Assembly (NCBI GenBank): GCA_965208395.1
Contig: CBDBON010000003.1
Coordinates: 372,001 to 436,000, forward strand
Reading direction: 5' to 3'
Origin: CBDBON01 sp965208395
Lineage (GTDB): Bacteria; Chloroflexota; Dehalococcoidia; Lucifugimonadales; CBDBON01
Length of the DNA stretch: 64,000 bases
In this document: positions 49,589 to 57,564 of the stretch, one piece after another
Position numbering within the stretch: the first letter of the stretch is position 1
Layout: each line of letters starts with the position of its first letter
The notes under the pieces: generated by a model
Database searches by the model: none
Told to the model about the DNA's origin: nothing
What the model saw: only the letters and a program-made list of their open reading frames with translations
Translations under genes and position numbers: made by a program

Positions 49589-51538
49589 ATGGCGACCAAA
49601 CAGCGTGAGGCCGACACCGCCATGTATACCGCCGGTGACATCCAGGTGCTTGGCGGCATGGAGGCCGTGCGCAAGCGGCCCGGCATGTACATCGGCAGCA
49701 CCGACCAGCGCGGGCTGCACCACCTCATGTTCGAGATCGTGGACAACTCGGTCGACGAGTTCATGGCCGGCCACTGCGCCGGCGTCGATATCCACATACT
49801 TGAAGACGGCTCCGTCAGGATCGAGGACGACGGTCGCGGCATCCCCGTCGACATCCACCCGGTCACAGGCATCTCCGCCGTCGAAACGGTTATGACCACG
49901 CTCCACGCCGGAGGCAAATTCGGCGGCAAGGCATACAGCGTATCGGGCGGCCTCCACGGCGTCGGCGCCTCGGTGGTCAACGCCCTCTCCACCCGCTTCA
50001 AGGTAGAGGTCTTTCGGGACGGCAACGTATACCGCCAGGAGTTCACCAGGGGAGACCCGCTGGGCGAGCTCACCTCCGAGGCGCAGCCGAAGGACGCAGA
50101 GGAAAAGAGAGGCACTGCCATCGAGTTCCTGCCGGACACCGAGATCTTCGGCGAACTCGACTACGACTTTGGAAGCCTCTCCCAGCGGTTCAAGGAGATG
50201 GCATATCTCAACAAGGGCATGGAGATCCAGTTCAGGAGCGACTGGCACTTCGACCTCTGGCCCGCCAATCAGGTCACCTTCTATTTCGAAGGCGGCATCT
50301 CCAGCTTCGTACGAAACCTGAACCAGACCCGCGAGGTGGTCCACAGCGACCCGATCTATGTCGAGAAGCGGGTGAACGGCACCATCGTAGAGGCGGCGCT
50401 ACAGTACAACGACAGCTTCAACGAGTTCGTCCACTCCTTCGCCAACTGCGTCAACACCGAGGACGGCGGGACCCACGTAACCGGCTTCCGCTCCGCTCTC
50501 ACCCGCGTCATCAACGACTACGGCCGCAAGCAGAAGCTCATCAAGGACGGTGAGCCCAACCTCGCGGGAGAGGATACCCGCGAGGGACTGACGGCGGTCA
50601 TCAGCGTCAAGCTTCCCGATCCCCAGTTCGAAGGACAGACCAAGCGCAAGCTCGGCAATCCCGAGGTGCGCAACCAGGTCGAGTCCGTCCTCGCCGAGGC
50701 TGTCCAGTACCACCTGGAGGACCACCCTCAAGAGGCGCGCAAGATCATAGAAAAGTGCATGACCGCCCAGAGGGCCCGCGAAGCGGCCCGCAAGGCGCGC
50801 GACCTCATCATCCGCAAGAACGCGATGGACGGAGGCAGCCTGCCCGGCAAGCTCGCGGACTGCTCGGAGAAGAACCCCGAGATCTGCGAGCTGTACCTCG
50901 TCGAGGGAGACTCGGCCGGCGGCACCGCAAAGATGGGGCGTGACCGCCGCACCCAGGCGATCCTCCCCCTGAGAGGCAAGATACTCAACGTCGAGAAGGC
51001 GCGCGCCGATAAGATGCTCGGCCACGAAGAGATACGCGCCATGATCACCGCCATCGGCGCAGGACTGGACGAGGATATCAACCTCGAAAAGCTCCGCTAC
51101 CACCGCGTCATCATCATGACCGACGCCGACGTCGACGGCTCCCACATCCGGACCCTGCTCCTCACCTTCTTCTTCCGGCACATGAGAAGCCTGATCGAAA
51201 ACGGGCATCTCTACATCGCTCAGCCGCCGCTCTACAAGATCACCACCGGCAGGAAGGAGTACTACGCCTACACGGAGGCCCAGCGCGAGGATGTCATGGC
51301 CGGGCTGAACGGCAAGCGCAACATCAACCTGCAGCGCTACAAGGGACTCGGAGAGATGAACGCCACTCAGCTATGGGAGACGACCCTGGACCCAGAGCGG
51401 CGGACGCTGCTCGAGGTCTCCCTGGGCGCCTACGCCGACGACGACGAGATATTCTCCGTCCTCATGGGAGATACTGTCGAGCCGCGTAGAAACTTCATCC
51501 AAGCCCACGCCCTGGAGGTCCAAAACCTCGACGTCTAA
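49589..51538 (+). CDS. gyrB: DNA gyrase subunit B
   Basis: GyrB is the ATPase subunit of gyrase. The 649-residue protein has MYIGSTDQRGLHHL, the ATP-site DNSVDE and DDGRGIPV, GGLHGVGASVVNALS, the toprim motif VEGDSAGGTAKMGR, LRGKILNVEKA and MTDADVDGSHI. The C-terminus (RRNFIQAHALEVQNLDV) is typical. ATG 49589 follows GAGGAGAAC. The gene precedes ligA and recF on the same strand, with a minus-strand cysteine-synthase gene between them; gyrB near recF is a common arrangement, though separated here. Confidence 0.97.
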   Translation: MATKQREADTAMYTAGDIQVLGGMEAVRKRPGMYIGSTDQRGLHHLMFEIVDNSVDEFMAGHCAGVDIHILEDGSVRIEDDGRGIPVDIHPVTGISAVETVMTTLHAGGKFGGKAYSVSGGLHGVGASVVNALSTRFKVEVFRDGNVYRQEFTRGDPLGELTSEAQPKDAEEKRGTAIEFLPDTEIFGELDYDFGSLSQRFKEMAYLNKGMEIQFRSDWHFDLWPANQVTFYFEGGISSFVRNLNQTREVVHSDPIYVEKRVNGTIVEAALQYNDSFNEFVHSFANCVNTEDGGTHVTGFRSALTRVINDYGRKQKLIKDGEPNLAGEDTREGLTAVISVKLPDPQFEGQTKRKLGNPEVRNQVESVLAEAVQYHLEDHPQEARKIIEKCMTAQRAREAARKARDLIIRKNAMDGGSLPGKLADCSEKNPEICELYLVEGDSAGGTAKMGRDRRTQAILPLRGKILNVEKARADKMLGHEEIRAMITAIGAGLDEDINLEKLRYHRVIIMTDADVDGSHIRTLLLTFFFRHMRSLIENGHLYIAQPPLYKITTGRKEYYAYTEAQREDVMAGLNGKRNINLQRYKGLGEMNATQLWETTLDPERRTLLEVSLGAYADDDEIFSVLMGDTVEPRRNFIQAHALEVQNLDV

Positions 51539-51566
51539 GAGGGTGACCCGATAAGCCGGATGAAAA

Positions 51567-51597
51567 CGTTCGTGGTGAGCCTGTCGAACCATGAACG
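51567..51597 (+). repeat. third repeat type (CGTTCGTGG family)
   Basis: CGTTCGTGG (51567-51575) and CCATGAACG (51589-51597) are inverted and nearly complementary. The same motif type is a common dispersed intergenic repeat in bacteria; one copy occurs in this window. It lies in the 148-base region between gyrB and the cysteine-synthase gene. Confidence 0.5.
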
Positions 51598-51634
51598 GTC
51601 CCTCGGCAGGCCCAGGGAACGGTCGCGTCTCTCC

Positions 51635-51676
51635 CTTCCCCCGGCTCCGCGGGGGAAGGTTAGGATGGGGGTCCCC
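51635..51676 (+). repeat. palindromic repeat family, copy D (near-complete)
   Basis: CTTCCCCC (51635-51642), GGCTCCGC, GGGGGAAG (51651-51658), followed by GTTAGGATGGGGGTCCCC: this is one of the two best copies and includes the trailing GGGG-GT-CCCC mini-palindrome. Confidence 0.8.
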
Positions 51677-51686
51677 AAGCGCCCGC

Positions 51687-52613
51687 TCACTCCCACAACC
51701 GCGTGCTGAAGTACCGCTCCCCGATATCGTTGAGTATCGTCACGACGGTGCCCTCGCGGACCTCCCTGGCCACCTCGTAGGCGCCCCTCACGTAGGCGCC
51801 CGACGACTGGCCCGCGAATATCCCCTTCGACGCCAGCAGCTTCGACATCTCGTACCCGTCGTCCACGTCGATCGGCACCGTCCGGTCCACCACCGACTCG
51901 TCGAACGTCTCCGGCACCATGTGGCCCTCGCCCAGCGGCTTCAGACCCTCCACGCCAGGCCACTCGTCGAACGTGATGCAGCACACCTGGATGTCGGGAT
52001 TCGTCTCCTTCAGGCGCCTGCCCACTCCCGAGATCGTGCCTCCCGTGCCCACCCCCGCCACGAAGTGGGTCAGGTCCGGCGCTTGCCGCAGGATCTCCTC
52101 CGCCGTCGTCTCATAGTGGGCCATCGGGTTGTTCCGGTTGCTGTACTGGTCGCAGTAGAAGTACCGCTCCGGGTCCTCTTCGTACAGCCTCCGCACCTCC
52201 CGTATCGTCTCGTCGTACCCCAGCATCGGATCGGTGAAGTGTATCTCCGCGCCGTGCGCCAGTAGGCGCCTCTTCCGCTCCTCGCTGGCGTTCTCCGGCA
52301 TCACCAGCTTGACCCTGTAGCCGAGCGCCGCGCCGATCATCGCATACGCTATCCCCGCGTTGCCCGACGTCGCGTCCAGGATCACCCGCTCCTTCGTCAG
52401 CTCCCCCGACAGCACGGCGTTCACCAGCATCCTGAGGACCGGCCTGTCCTTTATCGACCCGCCCGGATTCAGATGCTCGTATTTCGCGTACACCGCCGCC
52501 TCTCCGGTGTCCAGGGGCAGGTCGAGCCTGACCATAGGCGTGTTGCCGATGGCCGAGAGAGACGGATACCCGGCGATGAACTCCTGGTACTCCCGCGACT
52601 GATTCAAGGACAC
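51687..52613 (-). CDS. cysteine synthase family PLP enzyme
   Basis: This 308-residue fold-type-II PLP enzyme belongs to the cysteine synthase family. It has the PLP-lysine motif NPGGSIKDRPV, DATSGNAGIAYAMIGAALG and the phosphate-binding VGTGGTISGVGR. Whether it is CysK, CysM or cystathionine beta-synthase-like cannot be told from the sequence. GTG 52613 is preferred because of an AAGG ribosome site; the longer ATG 52658 version would have its first 15 residues (MSIFPRGRGRGKKVE) encoded by repeat copy E. It is on the minus strand between gyrB and ligA. Confidence 0.88.
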   Translation of the reverse strand: MSLNQSREYQEFIAGYPSLSAIGNTPMVRLDLPLDTGEAAVYAKYEHLNPGGSIKDRPVLRMLVNAVLSGELTKERVILDATSGNAGIAYAMIGAALGYRVKLVMPENASEERKRRLLAHGAEIHFTDPMLGYDETIREVRRLYEEDPERYFYCDQYSNRNNPMAHYETTAEEILRQAPDLTHFVAGVGTGGTISGVGRRLKETNPDIQVCCITFDEWPGVEGLKPLGEGHMVPETFDESVVDRTVPIDVDDGYEMSKLLASKGIFAGQSSGAYVRGAYEVAREVREGTVVTILNDIGERYFSTRLWE

Positions 52614-52626
52614 CTCGACCTTCTTA

Positions 52627-52664
52627 CCTCTTCCCCGTCCGCGGGGGAAGATTGACATGGGGGC
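52627..52664 (+). repeat. palindromic repeat family, copy E
   Basis: CCTCTTCCCCGTCCGC then GGGGGAAGATTGACATGGGG lies immediately upstream of the cysteine-synthase start codon and overlaps the longer possible N-terminal coding region. Confidence 0.7.
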
Positions 52665-52771
52665 TTCGTGAAGGGCCCTCTGAGTATAGCCAGCCCCCGT
52701 GAACGCAGTCCAGTATAACCGATGCCGCCACGTCGCCCCATCGCTTATACTCTCATGCAGGAGAGCCCGAT

Positions 52772-54811
52772 ATGACCGACCCGGACACAGCCCGCCGCGC
52801 AGAGACCCTCCGGGAAGAAATAAACCGGCACAACTATCTCTACCACGTCCTCGACCGGCCCGAGATCGGCGACGGTCAGTTCGACGCCCTCTTCCGGGAG
52901 CTTCTGGAGATCGAGCAAAGCCACCCGGAGCTAGCCGCGCCCGACTCCCCGACCCGGCGCGTCGGCGCGGAGCCCTCCGCCGGCTTCTCCAGCGTCACGC
53001 ATCCGACGCCCATGCTGAGCCTTGCGAACGCCTTCGACGACGATGAGCTCTTCGCATGGCACCGCAGAGCCTGCGAACGTCTCGACGTCGAAGCCTTCGA
53101 CATGGTGTGCGAGCTCAAGTACGACGGAGTCGCCGTCGCGCTGACCTACGAGGACGGTCTCCTCGTCCGCGGGGCCACGAGGGGCAACGGCCTCGTAGGC
53201 GAGGATGTGACCTTGAACCTGCGGACGGTCCGCAGCATCCCCCTCAGGGTGCTCGGACACGGCGCGCCGACGCGCTTCGAGGCGCGCGGCGAGGTTTTTT
53301 TTCCGAGAACCGAGTTCGCCAAATTCAACGAGCGCCGGCAGGAACAGGGCCTCGATACCTACGCCAACCCCCGCAACACCGCCGCAGGATCGCTGCGGCA
53401 GCTCGACCCGCGCATGACCGCCGAACGGCCGCTCGACATCTTCATCTACGGCCTCGGATACGCGGAGGGCGACGTGCCAGACAACCACTGGGAGACGCTG
53501 GCCTTCCTGGAAGGACTCGGCTTCAAGATCAACCCCAACAACAGGCTCCTCCGAACGCCGGCGGAGGTCGCCGGCCTCTACCGGGACTGGCTTGAGCGCG
53601 CCGAAGAGCTCGACTACGCCTGCGACGGCGCCGTCATCAAGGTCAACCGGTTCGACCTGCAGCGCGACTTGGGCGTCGTCGGCCGCGAGCCCAGATGGGC
53701 GGTCGCCTACAAGTTCCCGGCGACCCAGGCCGTCACCCGCCTCCTCGACATAAGGGTGAACGTCGGCAGGACCGGCAGCCTCAACCCATACGCCATGCTG
53801 GAGCCCGTGGACATCGCCGGAGCCACCGTCAAGCAGGCCACCCTGCACAACGAGGACTACATCAGGTCGAAGGACCTGATGATCGACGACTGGGTGGTGG
53901 TGGAGCGCGCGGGCGAGGTCATACCCCAGATCGTCAGTGTCGTCACCGACCGGCGCACAGGGGAGGAGAAACCCTTCAAGATGCCGGACAGCTGCCCCAG
54001 CTGCGACCAGACCGTCGGCCGGCCCGAGGGCGAGGCGATGTCATACTGCGTCAACGCGGTATGCCCCGCCCAGCTCGTCAGGCTGCTGGAGCACTTCGTC
54101 AGCAGGGGCGCAATGGACATCGAGGGAATGGGCGGCAAGACCGGCATATCCCTCATCGAGCAGGGCCTCGTCTCCGACGTCGCAGACGTCTACTACCTCG
54201 ACGCCGAACGCCTCGTCGCCATCGACCGCATGGGCGAGAAGAGCGTCTCCAACCTCCTCGCCGCCATCGACGCCAGCAAGCGCCGTCCCCTCGCCCGGCT
54301 GCTCGTCGCCCTCGGCATCGACCACGTCGGCTCCGAGGTCGCAGACCTCCTCGCGCGCCGTTTCTACTCGATCGACGCCCTGTCTGACGCCACCGAGGAC
54401 GACCTCACCGCGATACCCTCCATCGGACCCAGGATCGCCGACAGCGTCGTCGCCTACTTTGCCAACGAGTCCAACCGCGCCGTCCTCAGAAAATTACGCC
54501 GCGCCGGCGTCCGCATGGAGGACGAACGCCGGGAGGCGCCGGCATCCCAGACCCTCGAAGGCAAGCGCTTCGTCGTGACGGGCAGGCTCCAGCGCTTTAG
54601 CCGCGCCCAGATCGAGGCCCGCATCAAGGACCTGGGCGGCGCAGTCGGCTCAAGCGTCAGCAAGAACACCAGCTACCTCATCGCGGGCGAAGACGCCGGC
54701 TCCAAGCTCGTCCAGGCCGAAACCCTCGAAGTCCCCGTCATTACCGAAGACGACTTTCTCTCCCTCGCAGATCCTCTCTCCTCTTCCCCCGGCTCCGCGG
54801 GGGAAGATTGA
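52772..54811 (+). CDS. ligA: NAD-dependent DNA ligase
   Basis: LigA seals nicks in DNA using NAD. The 679-residue protein has the nucleotidyltransferase motif CELKYDGVAVALTY (catalytic Lys near residue 118), the OB-fold, a zinc-binding Cys4 domain (CPSCDQTVGRPEGEAMSYC), helix-hairpin-helix repeats and a C-terminal BRCT domain. ATG 52772 follows AGGAGAGC. The C-terminal tail SSSPGSAGED and the TGA stop are encoded by repeat copy F, so the end of the BRCT tail is repeat-derived. recF follows with its start only 56 bases away. Confidence 0.97.
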   Translation: MTDPDTARRAETLREEINRHNYLYHVLDRPEIGDGQFDALFRELLEIEQSHPELAAPDSPTRRVGAEPSAGFSSVTHPTPMLSLANAFDDDELFAWHRRACERLDVEAFDMVCELKYDGVAVALTYEDGLLVRGATRGNGLVGEDVTLNLRTVRSIPLRVLGHGAPTRFEARGEVFFPRTEFAKFNERRQEQGLDTYANPRNTAAGSLRQLDPRMTAERPLDIFIYGLGYAEGDVPDNHWETLAFLEGLGFKINPNNRLLRTPAEVAGLYRDWLERAEELDYACDGAVIKVNRFDLQRDLGVVGREPRWAVAYKFPATQAVTRLLDIRVNVGRTGSLNPYAMLEPVDIAGATVKQATLHNEDYIRSKDLMIDDWVVVERAGEVIPQIVSVVTDRRTGEEKPFKMPDSCPSCDQTVGRPEGEAMSYCVNAVCPAQLVRLLEHFVSRGAMDIEGMGGKTGISLIEQGLVSDVADVYYLDAERLVAIDRMGEKSVSNLLAAIDASKRRPLARLLVALGIDHVGSEVADLLARRFYSIDALSDATEDDLTAIPSIGPRIADSVVAYFANESNRAVLRKLRRAGVRMEDERREAPASQTLEGKRFVVTGRLQRFSRAQIEARIKDLGGAVGSSVSKNTSYLIAGEDAGSKLVQAETLEVPVITEDDFLSLADPLSSSPGSAGED

Positions 54812-54828
54812 GATGGGGGTCCCCCTCC
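54783..54828 (+). repeat. palindromic repeat family, copy F (near-complete)
   Basis: CTTCCCCC (54783-54790), GGCTCCGC, GGGGGAAG (54799-54806) then ATTGAGATGGGGGTCCCC. The LigA stop TGA (54809-54811) falls inside it, and it precedes recF. Best-preserved copy together with D. Confidence 0.8.
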
Positions 54829-54867
54829 CCATAGAAGCCCCGAGCAGCCCCCCACAGGAAAAAAGAA

Positions 54868-56070
54868 ATCTACCTGACCCGCCTTAATCTCCTCAACTTC
54901 CGCAACTACCGGAGCCTCAGCCTCGAGCTCGGCCCCGGCCTCATCCTCGTTGAGGGAGACAACGGCCGCGGGAAAAGCAACCTGCTCGAGGCCGTCTACC
55001 TCCTCGCCATCGCCAAGTCCCCGAGAGCCGCGTCCGAGAAAGACCTGATCCACAGGTCCTTGCCCGGACAATCATCCCCCGCGCTTCAGGGAGCCACGTC
55101 CGAGAAGGAGCAGACCTACTGGGGAAAAGATACGCAGGTCTCCGCGACCGTCAGAAGGAGCGATGACGACGTCACCCTCCGCGTCGACTACCAGGCCGCC
55201 GAGGGGGACGATGAGACCCCTGGGGCCCTGCGGAAGAGCGTCAGGGTCAACGACGCGCCCCGCAGGGCGACCGACCTTGTCGGCCAGATGACCGCCGTCA
55301 TGTTCGCCGCGGTCGACCTAGAGCTCGTCTACGGCCCGCCGTCGGCGAGGCGCCGCTACCTCGACATCCTCATCTCGCAGCTCGACCGCGAATATCTCAG
55401 GACCGCCCAGCGGTACCAGCGCGTCGCATACCAGCGCAACCACCTCCTCAGGGCCATTAGGGACCGCCGGGCCGATCCCGCAGAGCTCGCCTTCTGGGAC
55501 GACCGGATCGTACACGAGGGCGCCTACCTCGTGGCTGCGCGCTCCCGCGTCGTAAGCGACCTCTCCGGCCTGACCGGCGCCGTCCACGAGGAGCTGACCG
55601 ACACCTCCGAGCGCCTCGCCATCGACTACCTCCCCAGCTTCGACCTCCCTGGCGACTGCGACCGAGCCGCCGCGGCCGCCGCATTCCGACACTCCCTCGA
55701 CGCCGCCAGAGATCGTGAGCTGGCGCGCGGAGCCACCCTATCCGGTCCCCACCGCGACGACCTGCGGATCGAGATCGACGGCATGCCCGCCGGCCCCTTC
55801 GCATCCAGGGGACAGGCCCGCACCGCCGTCCTATCCATGAGACTCGCCGAGGCCAAGCTCCTCGAACAGCGCCGCGGCGACGGCCCCGTCATCCTCCTCG
55901 ACGACGTCCTCTCCGAGCTGGACGAGGCCAGGCGAGAAAAGATCCTCCGCCGCGCCCGCGAATACGACCAGTGCATCATCACCACACCCGAAATCCACCC
56001 CTCCGACGAACCTCTGCTCGCCGGCGCAGCCCGCTTCACCCTCGAAGACAACGCCATAACCCCAGCCTGA
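54868..56070 (+). CDS. recF: DNA replication/repair protein RecF
   Basis: RecF loads RecA at single-stranded gaps. The 400-residue frame has the Walker A motif EGDNGRGKSNLLEA (residues 29-42), LLAIAKSPRAASEKDL, VDLELVYGPPSARRRYLD and the Walker B/signature region SRGQARTAVLSM and ILLDDVLSELDEAR. The family N-terminus is MYLTRLNLLNFRNY-like; here the first codon position is ATC (54868-54870), followed by TACCTGACC, and an AGGA ribosome site precedes it at 54856-54859. The next in-frame canonical start (TTG 55060) would remove the Walker A motif. Either ATC/CTG initiation or a sequence error is implied. Confidence 0.85.
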   Translation: MYLTRLNLLNFRNYRSLSLELGPGLILVEGDNGRGKSNLLEAVYLLAIAKSPRAASEKDLIHRSLPGQSSPALQGATSEKEQTYWGKDTQVSATVRRSDDDVTLRVDYQAAEGDDETPGALRKSVRVNDAPRRATDLVGQMTAVMFAAVDLELVYGPPSARRRYLDILISQLDREYLRTAQRYQRVAYQRNHLLRAIRDRRADPAELAFWDDRIVHEGAYLVAARSRVVSDLSGLTGAVHEELTDTSERLAIDYLPSFDLPGDCDRAAAAAAFRHSLDAARDRELARGATLSGPHRDDLRIEIDGMPAGPFASRGQARTAVLSMRLAEAKLLEQRRGDGPVILLDDVLSELDEARREKILRRAREYDQCIITTPEIHPSDEPLLAGAARFTLEDNAITPA

Positions 56071-56104
56071 GAACACCCGCCGTCACTACGACGAGCAACC
56101 CTCA

Positions 56105-56133
56105 CCGTCACTCCGGCGAAAGCCGGAGTCCAG
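56105..56133 (+). repeat. second repeat family (CGTCACTCCGG type), copy 2
   Basis: CGTCACTCCGGCGAAAGCC, continuing GGAGTCCAGT, contains ACTCCGG paired with CCGGAGT across a 7-base loop and matches the copy at 36391-36419 at most positions. It lies in the 167-base region between recF and the small membrane gene. Confidence 0.6.
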
Positions 56134-56237
56134 TCCCCTCCCCTACACCCGATGAGACGACACACTGCGAGACAAACTGAATTTCGACCGATACGATGTT
56201 GGCGATGATCAAATTAGCGGAAAGTTAGGTGCTTGCG

Positions 56238-56471
56238 ATGAACCCATTGTTTCCCCCGCCGCCGGAGCGAGAAGCAAAGGCCCATGCGGAAATGGCCCGA
56301 AGGAAGGATGATATGCTCAACCCCGCGTTGAAAGCAGCACGTAGGGGAAAGCTGCCAAAGGAACGCATGACGTGGAAGCGGTGGGTGGACTGGGGCCTTA
56401 GAGCTGTACTCCTACTTATCGCGCTAGCTATCCTGTCCTTGTTTACAGGATGGGCCGAACGCTCTCTCTAG
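56238..56471 (+). CDS. small membrane protein of unknown function
   Basis: The product of 77 residues (80 if GTG 56229 is used) has a basic, proline-rich N-terminus and a single C-terminal membrane helix (LRAVLLLIALAILSLFTGWA). No family is recognised. A modest ribosome site (TTAGGTG) precedes the ATG. It is the first gene of the 56.2-57.5-kb island, and its TAG stop is immediately followed, in the same frame, by the decayed mcrC tail. Confidence 0.45.
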   Translation: MNPLFPPPPEREAKAHAEMARRKDDMLNPALKAARRGKLPKERMTWKRWVDWGLRAVLLLIALAILSLFTGWAERSL

Positions 56472-56711
56472 GCGCGACAAGCGCTTCTCGCCTACGTCAC
56501 CGCGCTCGACCTGCCCGGCGGAATGCTCGTCTACGCGAAGGGCGAGGAGGACCCCGTGGTCCACAATGTCCGAAACTCCGGCAAGCGGCTGGAGGTCGCG
56601 GCCCTCGACCTCTGCGGCGCCCTGGACGATGTCCTCCGCCGCGTAGCCGACCTCGCGCAAAGCGTCAGACGCCTCCCCAATGAAGCCCTCCAGCTCCGCC
56701 AGGCCGCCTGA
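56472..56711 (+). pseudogene. truncated C-terminal fragment of an McrC-type restriction subunit
   Basis: Read from 56472, the frame gives ARQALLAYVTALDLPGGMLV, then YAKGEEDPVVHNVRNSGKRL and EVAALDLCGALDDVL, matching the last 70 residues of McrC, the nuclease subunit of the 5-methylcytosine restriction system McrBC. It lacks the upstream two-thirds, and only about 80 codons remain, starting abruptly after the TAG of the preceding small gene. No mcrB is nearby. The call is from sequence memory, so confidence is moderate. Confidence 0.5.
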
Positions 56712-56810
56712 CCCTACTCTGCCCACCCATGTTCGTTGTGCCTCTTGACAAGACGAACATGCGTGCTATCATTATGCAGAGTCGACAGGTCGTCCTCAAC
56801 TTCCCATCTC

Positions 56811-56860
56811 AAGGAGAATGTCCCAAAATGTCCCAAAATGACGCACATAAATATATGGAG
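56811..56860 (+). repeat. tandem TCCCAAAATG repeat at the HTH gene start
   Basis: The 10-mer TCCCAAAATG occurs twice in tandem (56821-56840) after AATG, so three overlapping ATG codons sit at 56818, 56828 and 56838, 10 bases apart. The block 56819-56856 is shared, reverse-oriented, with 32156-32193. An upstream ATG (56818) opens only a seven-codon frame that ends in TGA at 56839. It may be an autoregulatory operator with helical-turn spacing. Confidence 0.6.
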
Positions 56861-57241
56861 CTTAGCCCCAGGCAGGCCGCAGCCATCCCTCACATCATCA
56901 CGTCAAGGTCCACCACCGAGGCCTCTGAGCTCGCCGACGTCAGCCGCAAGACTCTCCAACGCTGGATGCGCGACCCCGACTTCCGAGATGCCCTCGAAGA
57001 CGTCCGCCGCGAGGCCGCTGAGCTCGCCCGCAACCAGATGGGCGGACTCCTCGTGAAGGCCATGGCCACCCTGAGCGACGTCATGGACAGCTCCAACGAC
57101 AGAGCCCGAACCGACGCCGCCAGGACTGCCGTCTACGCGTTTCTCAAGAGCGAGGAGTATAAGAACATCGAGCAGAGCCTCCAGAGACTTGACCGGGCCA
57201 TCGCCTTCGAGGGCGAGAGGGAGTCCATTCCCTTCGAATGA
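56828..57241 (+). CDS. phage-like helix-turn-helix protein (small-terminase-like)
   Basis: The 137-residue protein begins MSQNDAHKYMELSPRQAAA and has a helix-turn-helix with TEASELADVSRKTLQRWMRD (residues about 31-50), as in phage small terminase or phBC6A51-like proteins, then long charged helices to FLKSEEYKNIEQSLQRLD. Similar proteins occur as dispersed singletons in Chloroflexi genomes in my experience. ATG 56828 follows AAGGAG at 11 bases. It overlaps the next gene by 4 bases (ATGA), so the pair forms a cassette. Confidence 0.65.
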   Translation: MSQNDAHKYMELSPRQAAAIPHIITSRSTTEASELADVSRKTLQRWMRDPDFRDALEDVRREAAELARNQMGGLLVKAMATLSDVMDSSNDRARTDAARTAVYAFLKSEEYKNIEQSLQRLDRAIAFEGERESIPFE

Positions 57242-57516
57242 AGTCCCGGATCGCGGCGCTCGAGCGCCGGTACATCAGGCAGATCACCGAGCTCGCCCTC
57301 AGGCCCGTCCTATACGACATATACGACCGATGGGACCAGTGGGTCGCGGACGAAGTCCCGCGGACCGAGCTCACCTTCAGATCGGCTAGACTCCTGATCG
57401 ACGCCGGGATATCCCCCTCCTTTCACCAGCGCTTCTTCAACTTCCTGGTCGCCAGGTTCAGGGAGGGCAGTAAGCCATCCATCCGGCAGATGTACGACAA
57501 CTTCATGCTCAAGTAG
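57238..57516 (+). CDS. unknown 92-residue protein coupled to the HTH gene
   Basis: The product is basic and helical: KSRIAALERRYIRQITELAL, YDIYDRWDQWVADEVPRTEL, LLIDAGISPSFHQRFFNFLV. No family is recognised. It starts inside the ATGA overlap with the helix-turn-helix gene, which strongly implies translational coupling. It ends 48 bases before the ABC transporter gene. Confidence 0.55.
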   Translation: MKSRIAALERRYIRQITELALRPVLYDIYDRWDQWVADEVPRTELTFRSARLLIDAGISPSFHQRFFNFLVARFREGSKPSIRQMYDNFMLK

Positions 57517-57564
57517 CGCTGCCTCCGGGCCGGCGCCGAAACCGAAAAGAAAGAGGAGACCGCA

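Noticed and set aside
52614..52658. Longer cysteine synthase starting at ATG 52658
   Set aside because: Its first 15 residues are encoded by a palindromic repeat copy, the ATG lacks a ribosome site, and GTG 52613 has AAGG upstream and fits the family N-terminus.
55060..56070. RecF as a shortened protein starting at TTG 55060
   Set aside because: The upstream in-frame sequence encodes the RecF N-terminus and Walker A motif, so the shorter version would be inactive.
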